Virus record (IMG/VR): IMGVR_UViG_3300018420_000012
Location: 1-64,000 of that record
Length of the DNA: 64,000 nt
Source: a virus
Strand: one strand, 5' to 3'
Part shown: piece after piece, positions 49,433-59,400 of the stretch
How positions within the stretch are numbered: position 1 is the stretch's first letter
Layout: each line of letters opens with the position of its first letter
Made by a program: the position numbers and the translations under genes
The notes under the pieces: generated by a model
What the model was told of the DNA's origin: nothing
Database searches by the model: none
What the model saw: the letters and a program-made list of their open reading frames with translations, nothing else

Positions 49433-50284
49433 ATGAGTAATAGGGTAGATAGGACGATTACTGTAAACGGGCAAGAAATCGAGTTTTATGTTGTTAGACC
49501 TTCAAACGAGACTGTCAGATTGGCAGATAGGTTCAGAACTAAAACATGGACTGACTGCTGTAACGATGGCATACCAACAAAAAAACAGCTCGTCAAAATG
49601 AACATGGAAAACGGCAGTTGGGCAAAAGAAAAGTCCGACGCTGAAATTTACATCACTAGAGAAATTGTTAGGCTAGAGAAAGAACTGTATAGCGGTGGCG
49701 ATAAAAAGAAAAAGCCTAAACTTTCTGACGGTAGAAATCTAGCTATTAAAATTAGACAATTAAGATTAGAACTTAGAGACTTAATCGCAGAGAGAATTTC
49801 ACTTGAAGAGAATTCTGCTGAAAACCTAGCAGATAATGCAAGATTTGACTTTCTTGTTGCTCATTCTACATTCTATAAAGACGGTAGAAGGATTTATAAA
49901 GACTTTAAAGATTATAATAGTAAAAGTGCGGATGAAGTCGCATTTGCTGCGGCACAAATTTTGGCCGAGATGGTGTATAATATAGATGTGAGCTTTGAAG
50001 AAAATCTTCCTGAAAATCTTTTCCTTAAAAAGTACGGACTGGTTGATGATAAGCTCAGTTTGATTGATCCAAATACAGGTCACTTGATTGACATTAATGG
50101 TCATAGAATTGACGAGCAGGGCTATCTATTAGATGACGATGGCAAAAGGGTCGATAGAGATGGAAACAGAATTACTGAAGACGGTAACTATGAGTTAGTT
50201 GAGTATGAAAATGATCTCGTAATTAAAAAACCGGCCAGAAGAACCAGAAAAAAAGCAGAAGAACCACAAACAACGGAAAGCTAA
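49433..50284 (+). CDS. tail-assembly protein with C-terminal heptad repeats, 283 aa
   Basis: GGAGGAG stands eight bases before the ATG. Residues 1-200 are helical and charged (IEFYVVRPSNETVRLADRFR; LAIKIRQLRLELRDLIAERI). Residues 214-255 comprise six perfect-length heptads of the form xxGxx[ILV]D (NTGHLID, INGHRID, EQGYLLD, DDGKRVD, RDGNRIT, EDGNYEL), then a basic tail. As the last gene before the tape measure it is a candidate tail chaperone or tape-measure partner. An intragenic GTGTATAAT lies at 49973-49981, some 340 bases before the tape measure start. Confidence 0.5.
   Translation: MSNRVDRTITVNGQEIEFYVVRPSNETVRLADRFRTKTWTDCCNDGIPTKKQLVKMNMENGSWAKEKSDAEIYITREIVRLEKELYSGGDKKKKPKLSDGRNLAIKIRQLRLELRDLIAERISLEENSAENLADNARFDFLVAHSTFYKDGRRIYKDFKDYNSKSADEVAFAAAQILAEMVYNIDVSFEENLPENLFLKKYGLVDDKLSLIDPNTGHLIDINGHRIDEQGYLLDDDGKRVDRDGNRITEDGNYELVEYENDLVIKKPARRTRKKAEEPQTTES
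50072..50197 (+). repeat. six in-frame 21-bp (heptad) repeats
   Basis: Six consecutive units of 21 bases encode heptads with invariant glycine at position 3 and acidic residues around it. DNA similarity between units is modest, so the repeat is selected at protein level. Confidence 0.7.
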
Positions 50285-50323
50285 AATTGGATAGTGTAGT
50301 TATAACAACTCTAAGGGATTATT

Positions 50324-53300
50324 ATGTCTAGATTCGTATTGACTGCACAATTACAGCTTGCTGCACCAACAAACACAAGAAACGTAATAGATCAAATTCG
50401 TCGTGAGCTTAGAAGTTCGGGCGGGGTTGAGATTCCTGTCGAGGTTAGAGGTGCCCGCCAAGCAGAGCGAGCTGTTGAGAATGTAAGAAGAGAGACGGAG
50501 CGTGCGACCGGTGCGGCTGATGCACTTGGTCGTAGCTTTGGTCTTGCAACCAGAAGATTTGCTGCTTTTACAGTGGCAAGTAGGGCTGTAAGTCTGCTTA
50601 CAAATAATCTGTCTAAGGCTGTTGATGAAGCTATTGCATTTGAGCGAGAGCTAATCAAAATCTCTCAGGTTACTGGCAAGACGTTAAAAGACCTTCGGGG
50701 GCTCACTAGTACAATTACTGAGCTTTCTACCACCCTTGGCGTTGCAAGTTCTACACTCTTGGGCACAGCTAGAATTCTTTCTCAGGCTGGTTTTAAAGCT
50801 AATGATTTACAGGCCGCACTTACGGCTTTGGCGAAAACAGAGCTTGCTCCGACGTTTGATGATATCAACAAGACGGCAGAAGGTGCTATTGCTATTTTCT
50901 CGCAGTTTGGACAGGGTGCTTCCGCACTTGAGGCACAGCTTGGTTCTATCAATGCTGTTGCTGGTCAATTCGCTGTTGAATCTGGTGACTTGATTGACGC
51001 TATTCGTCGTACCGGTGGTGTGTTTAAATCTGCCGGTGGTACACTAGAAGAGTTCTTGGGGCTTTTCACTTCTATTCGTGCAACTACCCGTGAATCTGCC
51101 GAGTCGATTGCTACTGGTCTTAGAACCATCTTGACAAGAATTCAGCGTCCTTCTACAATTGCATACCTTGAAGAGCTTGGTGTTAATCTTACTGACCTAA
51201 ACGGTAAGTTTGTTGGCCCATTTGAAGCGGCTAAAAGACTTGGTGAGGCTTTTGGTTCACTTGAGCAAGGTGATTTAAAGTTTATTCAAATTGCTGAAGA
51301 GCTTGGTGGATTCCGTCAGATTGGTAAGGTTATCCCTCTTTTACAGCAAAGTGCATTAGCACAAGACGCTTATCAGGCAGCATTAAAGGGTACCAACTCT
51401 TTAAGTAAAGATGCCGAAACTGCACAGCAAAGTCTTTCGGTCCAAATAGCAAAAGTTAGAGAAGAATTCTTAGCTTTGATTCGTGGCATTACGGACACCG
51501 GCTCTTTTAGAACATTTACCTCTATAGCTTTAGGGCTGGCTAGTGCGTTTATCAAGGTGGCCGATGCTATCAAGCCACTACTCCCACTTATAACTGCTTT
51601 TGCTGCCGTTAGGTTTACGGCTGGGATTTCTCGTTTTATTGGCGGTGCTGGTGCTGCCCTGCGTGGTGCTGGACCTCAAGCCAGAAATGCCGGTGGTGAA
51701 ATTCTTGGGTTTGCTAGAGGTGGTTTTGTTCCCGGCTCTGGCAATAGAGACACTGTTCCAGCAATGCTTACTCCGGGCGAATTTGTAATAAAGAAAAGCA
51801 GTGCCGCGAAGATGGGTGCTGGCACGCTACAGGCAATGAATGAGAATAGATTTGCCGGTGGTGGTAGAATACCTCTTTCTGATGTCCTTGGGGAAAACAA
51901 GAGTCCTGCAATTGGATTTGCAATTCTCGAAACGGATAAGGCATCTGTGGCATCTTCGACTTATGATGTTAATTCATCTGTGTTGCAGGATAAACTGGCG
52001 AAGGCTGGTTATACAGTCGATGGAAATAGGAAAGAGGCTTTTAAAAGATTAATTACCCCTAAAGCTAGGACTGGAGCAAGACAGGGCGTTAGTGAAGAAA
52101 ATAGCAAACAATTACAAGCTGCTATAGATACAGGACTAATTGCTGGAACCAATGTCGCAGCACAAAATGCCGCATCAGTTTTTGGTGTGCAAGGCATAAC
52201 GGGTGTATCCGAAGAGGCTTCAGCAGAATTTATTTCTAGTATAAATTCCGCTTCGAGGGGGAATCTTTTTGAAAATATAATCTCTGTTTTTCAAAATAAC
52301 CTTCAAGGTACAGCTTTCAGTGATACCCCCGGTAAACCATTTGATTTTGAGGATGGTGTTGATGGTCTTTTTGGTAATACCTTTAATAGATTAAAGGGGC
52401 AGACTTATGTTGATGCTAAGGCTTCATACGACGTAGCTAGTCCAAGAAAAAACACCGGGAAAATAGCAAATCAGATTGCTGATGAACTTATTGCAGACGC
52501 AGTATTGCGAGAGAAGTATGGTATAACAACATTAGAACAAGCATCATTGTCTTCGGGCAAGGGTAAGCCACAGAAGAAAAACAAGGGCGGTGGAATTAGC
52601 GGTTCTAGCGATACCGTACCGGCCCTTCTGACTCCGGGCGAATTTGTTATCAATAAGAGTTCCGCCCAAAGTATTGGATATGGCAATCTCAATAGCATGA
52701 ATAAAACTGGCGTTGCTCGATTTGCTAAGGGTGGGCCAGTCGGCGTCCAAAGGTTTGCGTTAGGTGGGGGTGTTCAGGGTGCTGGCCTTGCTGCTGCCGG
52801 TGTTGGGTTTGCATTTCAGGCTATAGATAAATTTGCAGCCGTCACAGAAGATGCTTCAGAATCTACAGTAAAAACCAATCTTGCATTAAAGGGCCTTTTA
52901 AATTCGGTACTTGCAGTTGGCCTTATTTTTAAGGGCGTGGTTGGGTTGAGAGCTATTATAAACGATTGGGGAAATGGCGTCAAGAAAAGCACCGAGACTA
53001 CCAAGCAAGACACGCAAGCCACAAGAGAGGCTACTCAGGCTACTCGTGAAGAAGCACAAAATAATAGACAATCCACATCCGGCGGCGGCTCTGGCGGCTC
53101 TGACGACTCTGACGATGAGAATACGCAAAAATTATCTAAGGCCGAGCAGAATAGAATTGCTAACGCAAAGAAGATACTTGAGCTTGAGAAGAAAAGAGAT
53201 GTTAGTGCTCAACGCAGCATCAAGTCTGCTAATAAGGCGACAGCCGCTGATAGAAAACTTGCAGATACAAGTCAAAAACTAGCTTCGACTCGTCGAGATG

Positions 53301-56300
53301 AGGCAATTCAAACTAGCAAAATCGAAACCTTATCAAAAAAATCACGCGAGCTAAGAAGAGCTGGAGTAACAGCAGACAAAAATTCTCAGGATATTCAAAA
53401 AAGAGCACTTGCTACAATAGAGGCAAGAGCCAGAGCGTTAAAGAAGGAAAGAACAGAAACAAGAGCGAGCGTTACTACTCTGGTAACATCAGAGACTAGA
53501 CTAAAGAAAGCTAGAAGTGTATCTATTCTACAAACAAATAAGCAAGCAAAAGCTGCAAATGCTCTTAATGCTAGAATACAAAGAAAGACAAGAATTGAGC
53601 AAATTAATAATAACACGCTTTTAAAAACCGAAGTTACTCTCGCGAAAATGAGGAACGCATACATAAAAGAAAGGGACGCACGCCGATCAGCCCAACAGGG
53701 AATGACTAGATTCCGGCGGAACCTTGTTAGATTATTTAATCCTGTTGCGGCAGCTAGTTCTAGTGTTAAAGTGCTAACGAGAGAAATATCAAAATTGAAT
53801 CGTGAGGCTAAAAAGGGCAAGGGCTTTGGTCAGAGAGTTAGGGGTGGCATTGCCAAAGTTGGTGGTACACTCACTGCCGCTGGCGGTGGAGTTCTAGCTC
53901 TTGGTGCTATTGGAAGCCAAATTGCTTCGGGGTTCCAGCAGCTTGCCGACAGACAAAAGGATGTAGCGTTAAGACAGGGAAACACAGCTGGTGCTGTTAA
54001 GGCTGCTGGTGCATCTGCCCAAGCCGAGACGATTGGAGAATTATTTACTGCTGCTGGTTATATTGAGGCACTTACAGACCCAGAAGGCTTCGCAAACAGA
54101 AGATTCGAGAAAAAACAGAGAGCAGAGGCCGACGCTGCGGTTGAAAGTTCGCTTAAAATTTCACAAGCAAGTGTTAAATCCTTGGGTGAAGGCGGGTTTA
54201 ATAATCAAGATGGAACAATTGATTTTCAACGATCCGCCCAAGACAGTGCTAAGGCTTTTGCAATAGCCAGAAGAGAAATTAGTCAGCTTCCATATGCAGA
54301 ACGTGCGGCAGCGGAATCGAGGTTGTTAGATCAGCAAGTGGAACAAATTACGAGTTTAGCTAATGCTGGTGCAAGTCTAACAGAACTACAAACAATTGCC
54401 GATCAGTTTACTGGTGGTTTCGGTAAAGGTTCCGATAGATTAAATAAGCTAATAGACAGCCTTATCTTGGCTAGAGAAGTACAACAACAATTAAATAAAG
54501 CCAACATTGATAGTTTAAAAATTACTAGTGCATTTAACGCAGCTAATCTTGCCGTTCAAAACTTTACAAATCAAATCACTTCAGGTGCCGACCCTCTTCA
54601 GACATTCTTTAATACATTTGAGGCAAGCAAGCAAAATATTGGTATTGATGCTTCTGCTGCAATTACTGAGATTGAAAATGCATTAGTCGAATCTGCCACC
54701 GGTGCTGGTGCTAGAAGATTAGCATCATCTATTCAGGGGCAAGCTGCTACGGCTAGGGCTGTAAATGAATTTAACGCAACCGCTGGTGCTAGAATATCTA
54801 ATGTTAATTTACGAACAGGTGATGCTGGTAAAGAAGATTTAGAAAAGGCATTGCTAGAGGGCGTTGATGACCCTCAAATTAGAAAAGCTGTTAGAGCAAA
54901 AATCAATGCCCTAAATTCAGAAGAGATTGCCACAACCGATATCAGCAAGTTTGTTCAAGAAATTCAAGCTGAAGTTGGCGAACTAAGCAAGGGCTTCACT
55001 GGTGCTGCTCAGGCTTTACTTGCACATAATCAGCAAATGGCACAGCTTTATGCAAAAAGAGAGCAATTAGAACAGGCGGCGGCAGAAGCACAAGTTAAAG
55101 CAATCGACACGCAAATTGAAGCTGCGAAGATTGCAGAAGAGTTTGGTGGTCCAAAAGTTACATCTGGGGCAATTGAAGCAGCCAGAGTAGCACAGTTTAA
55201 TGCGATTGGTGGACTAGCTGGTGCTACACTTGGTAGCGGCTCCGCACAAGAAATAGGAAGAATCAGGCAGCAGTTGGCGGACCAGTTTGCTGCGGCAAAT
55301 GAGACAGCTTTCCAAAATATAGTTCTTTCTGGTGCTGGCCTAAATAATAGAGGTGCTTTTGCTGGACAGCAAGGAAATGTAGACGATGTAAGACCAGAAA
55401 CGGTCAGAGCACAAGAAGCCTTAAATACTATAATTAGACAACAAATTGAAGCCAAAAAAGAAGAACTTAAAATAATCAAGGAAAAGAACGCAGCTGAAAA
55501 ATCCGCTCTAGACAAATTAATAAGTGGCGATGTAGCAGGTTTTATCGCACAGCAAGAAGCTGCCGGTGCAGCCGCAGCTCTTGAGACTGGAGATAGAGGC
55601 TTGGCTGGCTTGTTTGACGCTTCTGCACTCGGTGCTGGATTCAAGGAGCTTGAAAAGCGTGGTGCCGCAACCTTCGAGGCCGCACAAGCTACCCTTTCCT
55701 CTTTTGGTATTGCTGACACTAGTAGTGCTAGGGTTCTCTCTGGCACGACAGCTCAAGAAGAGGCGGCTAAGTCACAGATCAGAGCACTAGCTGGTGAACT
55801 TGGTCAACTAGCTACAGATCAGGCGGTTATTGCACAGTCGAATATTTCGATTCAAGATGCAACAATTACTGCTGCACAGGTTAGCTTCGAGAGGGGATTA
55901 AGGACGACATCTGAAAATAATACTTCCGAAGTCAGCTCAGTGTCTCAATTCGCTAGAGGGGGAACCGTTTATGCGAACCGTGGAATGTTTGTTCCTCGTG
56001 GAACCGATACTGTTCCAGCTATGTTGACTCCGGGAGAGTTTGTGGTTAATCGTTCGGCAGTTCAGCGTGGTAACAATTTGCAAATTTTAAACGCCATGAA
56101 CTCTGGTGGCGGTGCTAGTTCGCCAACCGCAAAGAGTGGTGGCGGACCAGTTCAATATTATCGTTTTGGCGGCCTTGTGGACGCTATTAATTCAGCCTTC
56201 ACATCTGCTGGAAATGGACTACAGGGTATATTTAATCAATTCGCTAAGAGCGTTCAAACATTAAGTGACACCAAGTTTTCTATTAAATTAGACCCAGTTC

Positions 56301-56458
56301 AGATAAATATTAATGGTGGATCATTCCTTGGTCTGATGAAGCAAGAGATCAAGGATGAATTACTCAAAGAAGTCGGTAAAGAGCTGCAAAAGGGAGGATT
56401 CAATAACACTGGATCATTTACAACTAGTAACTCAGTTTTACAGAGGCCAGCTGGCTAA
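50324..56458 (+). CDS. tape measure protein, 2044 aa
   Basis: The longest complete gene, placed after the chaperone-like genes; it sets tail length (about 1.5 angstrom per residue, so near 300 nm). Residues about 70-400 match the TP901-type tape measure core (ERELIKISQVTGKTLKDLRG; GGTLEEFLGLFTSIRATTRE; YLEELGVNLTDLNGKFVGPF). Hydrophobic glycine-rich segments near 430, 810 and 1180 could enter the host membrane. A coiled coil with TREATQATREEAQ lies near 890-1130. A motif DTVPAxLTPGEFV recurs at residues 476, 763 and 1895, each between Gly-rich segments. AGGGA precedes the ATG. Confidence 0.9.
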   Translation: MSRFVLTAQLQLAAPTNTRNVIDQIRRELRSSGGVEIPVEVRGARQAERAVENVRRETERATGAADALGRSFGLATRRFAAFTVASRAVSLLTNNLSKAVDEAIAFERELIKISQVTGKTLKDLRGLTSTITELSTTLGVASSTLLGTARILSQAGFKANDLQAALTALAKTELAPTFDDINKTAEGAIAIFSQFGQGASALEAQLGSINAVAGQFAVESGDLIDAIRRTGGVFKSAGGTLEEFLGLFTSIRATTRESAESIATGLRTILTRIQRPSTIAYLEELGVNLTDLNGKFVGPFEAAKRLGEAFGSLEQGDLKFIQIAEELGGFRQIGKVIPLLQQSALAQDAYQAALKGTNSLSKDAETAQQSLSVQIAKVREEFLALIRGITDTGSFRTFTSIALGLASAFIKVADAIKPLLPLITAFAAVRFTAGISRFIGGAGAALRGAGPQARNAGGEILGFARGGFVPGSGNRDTVPAMLTPGEFVIKKSSAAKMGAGTLQAMNENRFAGGGRIPLSDVLGENKSPAIGFAILETDKASVASSTYDVNSSVLQDKLAKAGYTVDGNRKEAFKRLITPKARTGARQGVSEENSKQLQAAIDTGLIAGTNVAAQNAASVFGVQGITGVSEEASAEFISSINSASRGNLFENIISVFQNNLQGTAFSDTPGKPFDFEDGVDGLFGNTFNRLKGQTYVDAKASYDVASPRKNTGKIANQIADELIADAVLREKYGITTLEQASLSSGKGKPQKKNKGGGISGSSDTVPALLTPGEFVINKSSAQSIGYGNLNSMNKTGVARFAKGGPVGVQRFALGGGVQGAGLAAAGVGFAFQAIDKFAAVTEDASESTVKTNLALKGLLNSVLAVGLIFKGVVGLRAIINDWGNGVKKSTETTKQDTQATREATQATREEAQNNRQSTSGGGSGGSDDSDDENTQKLSKAEQNRIANAKKILELEKKRDVSAQRSIKSANKATAADRKLADTSQKLASTRRDEAIQTSKIETLSKKSRELRRAGVTADKNSQDIQKRALATIEARARALKKERTETRASVTTLVTSETRLKKARSVSILQTNKQAKAANALNARIQRKTRIEQINNNTLLKTEVTLAKMRNAYIKERDARRSAQQGMTRFRRNLVRLFNPVAAASSSVKVLTREISKLNREAKKGKGFGQRVRGGIAKVGGTLTAAGGGVLALGAIGSQIASGFQQLADRQKDVALRQGNTAGAVKAAGASAQAETIGELFTAAGYIEALTDPEGFANRRFEKKQRAEADAAVESSLKISQASVKSLGEGGFNNQDGTIDFQRSAQDSAKAFAIARREISQLPYAERAAAESRLLDQQVEQITSLANAGASLTELQTIADQFTGGFGKGSDRLNKLIDSLILAREVQQQLNKANIDSLKITSAFNAANLAVQNFTNQITSGADPLQTFFNTFEASKQNIGIDASAAITEIENALVESATGAGARRLASSIQGQAATARAVNEFNATAGARISNVNLRTGDAGKEDLEKALLEGVDDPQIRKAVRAKINALNSEEIATTDISKFVQEIQAEVGELSKGFTGAAQALLAHNQQMAQLYAKREQLEQAAAEAQVKAIDTQIEAAKIAEEFGGPKVTSGAIEAARVAQFNAIGGLAGATLGSGSAQEIGRIRQQLADQFAAANETAFQNIVLSGAGLNNRGAFAGQQGNVDDVRPETVRAQEALNTIIRQQIEAKKEELKIIKEKNAAEKSALDKLISGDVAGFIAQQEAAGAAAALETGDRGLAGLFDASALGAGFKELEKRGAATFEAAQATLSSFGIADTSSARVLSGTTAQEEAAKSQIRALAGELGQLATDQAVIAQSNISIQDATITAAQVSFERGLRTTSENNTSEVSSVSQFARGGTVYANRGMFVPRGTDTVPAMLTPGEFVVNRSAVQRGNNLQILNAMNSGGGASSPTAKSGGGPVQYYRFGGLVDAINSAFTSAGNGLQGIFNQFAKSVQTLSDTKFSIKLDPVQININGGSFLGLMKQEIKDELLKEVGKELQKGGFNNTGSFTTSNSVLQRPAG

Positions 56459-56474
56459 CGGAGAAATATAGGGA

Positions 56475-59400
56475 ATGTCAGATTTATTTTTTAAAGCACT
56501 AGAATGTTCTTGTGTAAAAGGAACCGCAGTTACTTGTCCTGCTGGTGGCGAGATCGTTGCAACTATGTCTGCGACAGCTACAATATCTGCTTCCGTTGAA
56601 TCAGATTCAAAAATATTTTCACCACAACCCGCAGATATTTGCAATGATACAGTTCAAGCCATTTCCGGTAGTGGCCCACTTTACCTTGTTACTACAAATG
56701 GTTCGTGTGGTGATATCAACACGGATTCTCTAGCTCAAATTTCTATTGGTGAAGAAACTTATTATTACAACATTATAACTATTGATGGTAATTCAATAAC
56801 TTTAGAGTATGATAATAGTACAGACGATATTGATAGACAGATAGAGATTGGTGATAGTCTACAATTCACTACTTATCTTGACACTATTCCGGTAGCTATA
56901 TCAAGAACAAGGGGTTTGTCACAAGTTGTCGAGGCTGACTCCGAGGTTTCAGCAAAGGCTTCTGCTAGAATTCAATTTGATCTAGACGCTTTCTTAGCGG
57001 AGGGTGAAATTGTTGAAGATTTATCAGCCGATTATTCTGCCAGTGGATTATTCATATCCGATGGGGAGTTTATAAATACAAATACCGACAAGGTTAATGG
57101 TGAATTTAGTGATTTTTATTGTCAACAAATTCTTTATCCAAGTGGCGACTTAGCTATTGATGAAGGGTTTGGCTCCTTCATCGCCGTCTATAATCAGAGT
57201 GGCAATCTTTATTCGTACATTGATGAGGGTGTCTATCAGGGCTTATTGATGGACCGTGGAGATTCCGTTCTATTAACCGACGATATAAATTCATTTATTC
57301 ACCCAAATACAATTCACACAGAGGGCTTCTTTCAGTATAAATGCTCTCTTACAGAGCTATACGTTCGTCCAGACGATTCGTATTTAAGAATGAGGGTTTC
57401 TGCTCCACTCAGAAACTACGAATCTAGAATTGCCCCTCTCTATACCGTCTATAATATTAGGCTTAATGACCCATCTGGTAATCTTATTATTAAGTACAAA
57501 GATTTTACCGTAAGGGGAGACTCAGATCAAGAACATCCAAACTATACAACTTACTCCATATCCACAGAGCAGAATGTATTAGCCGAAAGCTATGACTGGG
57601 AGAGAACGACACAGCCACATATGCACGAGGTTAGTGGCTATTCGTTGTCATTTAATATTAGAGCTATAGCACTTGATGATGCATTTACAGAAGGTTTTGA
57701 CGAGGGCTTTGAAGAAAATTATATCATACCAGAAATATTTAATGTTAGCGGTAATAATTATTTAGCACTAGATGGTTCTCCAATTTCCACCCAAGAAGAA
57801 AGATTTATTAATCCTACGGATGGGTTTAGAATTTCTGCTCTAGAAATTTGTAATAGTGGCGGGATTGGGTTTGGTTATAGAATAGAAAACACTCTGTCAT
57901 TCTATACTGAAGTACCAGAAACCGGAAGAAGATTAGAGCGTCAAATTCTTCCTTCCTTTATGCCAGTGTCTACGTTTGATACATCAATCTGGCCTTCTGT
58001 TAGTAGTGTCTGGGAAAGCTCAAGAGACAACTCTGTTACCAATCTTGATAAGTGCGGTTCAGAAGAACTAATTAAAATTCTAACGGGTGGTGGCCCTGAT
58101 TATATTACCCTTAATGCTATGGGTGGCGATAATATTGCCGACTCTGGAAAACTCACCATTAAATTTTCTTATGGGCCTTCTCCTGTCAGCGAAGTGACAT
58201 TAGGTGCGTTCAATTCTGATTTTGACCAAAACACTGAATCTATTTGGTTTAGCCCAAGCGGTGCTTTTAATACAGAAAATACAACTACTGGAGATCGACT
58301 AAAGCAAGATTTGTCTTTTGTTGATATTGACACTCTCACACTCAAAGTTGTAGCCAAGAAAGAAATTGGTTCTAGAGATTACATCCTTGATGTTGTTGGA
58401 TACAGTGATGATAAACTTCTAAATATGACCCCTGCTTCCGGTGGATTTATTCAAGACCCATCTGGAGTTATTCTTAATGATCTATTTGTTCCGAATGTAG
58501 GTCAACATCCAGTTCTGTCTGGTTTTTATTCTAATGGCAACGACTTCGCACTTGGTGGCACCGCCATCTCCCAAAAAGAACAATACTATCAAGCCAGCGG
58601 AAACGATCACTATAAACTCGCTCAGTACCCAACTGTTACCGGTACAGAATTTGAGACTTATGAGATACCTTTAGTTATTATAGATGAATCAGTAATCCTT
58701 GGTAAAGGTAAAGATTACAGTCTTAGCTCATTATTTGAACACCTATATTTAGATATATTTCCACTCCCAAGTGGTGCTAGTATCCGAGATATTTCTTTAT
58801 GTGCTAGGTACAAACCACAAAACGCTTTGCAATTCTATACTGAAGGTGGAGAGGGCATAGGCAAGCCTCAAGATGGTAGGTCGGAAGCGGCATTATTCCC
58901 ATCCGGCAGACAAACTGGTGATAATATATTAAATGCTGGTTCTGGATACGGCCCAATTTCTACCATAGAAGGTCTGCCCCATGCGTTTAGTTCGCCTGAG
59001 ACAATCAAATCAAACTACTCAAGAAGGTGGCGTGGTCGTGAAGGCACAGTAAGAGGGCCATACGACATAGACCAGTTCTCGTTCTCTTTTGAGAATCCTC
59101 TATTAGATTATCCATTCTTGTCTGGTTACTTCAAGTTTGACGATATTGAAGATGGATATGTCAAATCTGCGATTCTTGGCGGTGACTATGGAACCGTTAG
59201 TGGTTTAATAGTTGGCGACTTTGAATCATATCAGAATGTTGGATGGAGACTAACAAGCGGAACCTTGTTCCAAGATGCTATGCCGGGATTCAGCGGGAAC
59301 TATACGACAACCGACTGGACTTCTTTATCCAACGGGTCAACGACGTTTGTTGGCAATCCAATGTACGGAAAAATTGCCGATGCTTTTGATAGAGTCGTAA

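Noticed and set aside
49388-49440. Programmed +1 or -1 frameshift joining the two genes before the tape measure
   Set aside because: The +1 frame is open for only about 40 bases before the second start, no classical slippery heptamer was found, and the second gene has its own strong GGAGGAG site.
55048-55746. 232-codon minus-strand frame in the tape measure gene
   Set aside because: Alanine-rich shadow opposite a Gln/Ala/Glu-rich helical segment; no start signals and no transcription evidence on this strand.
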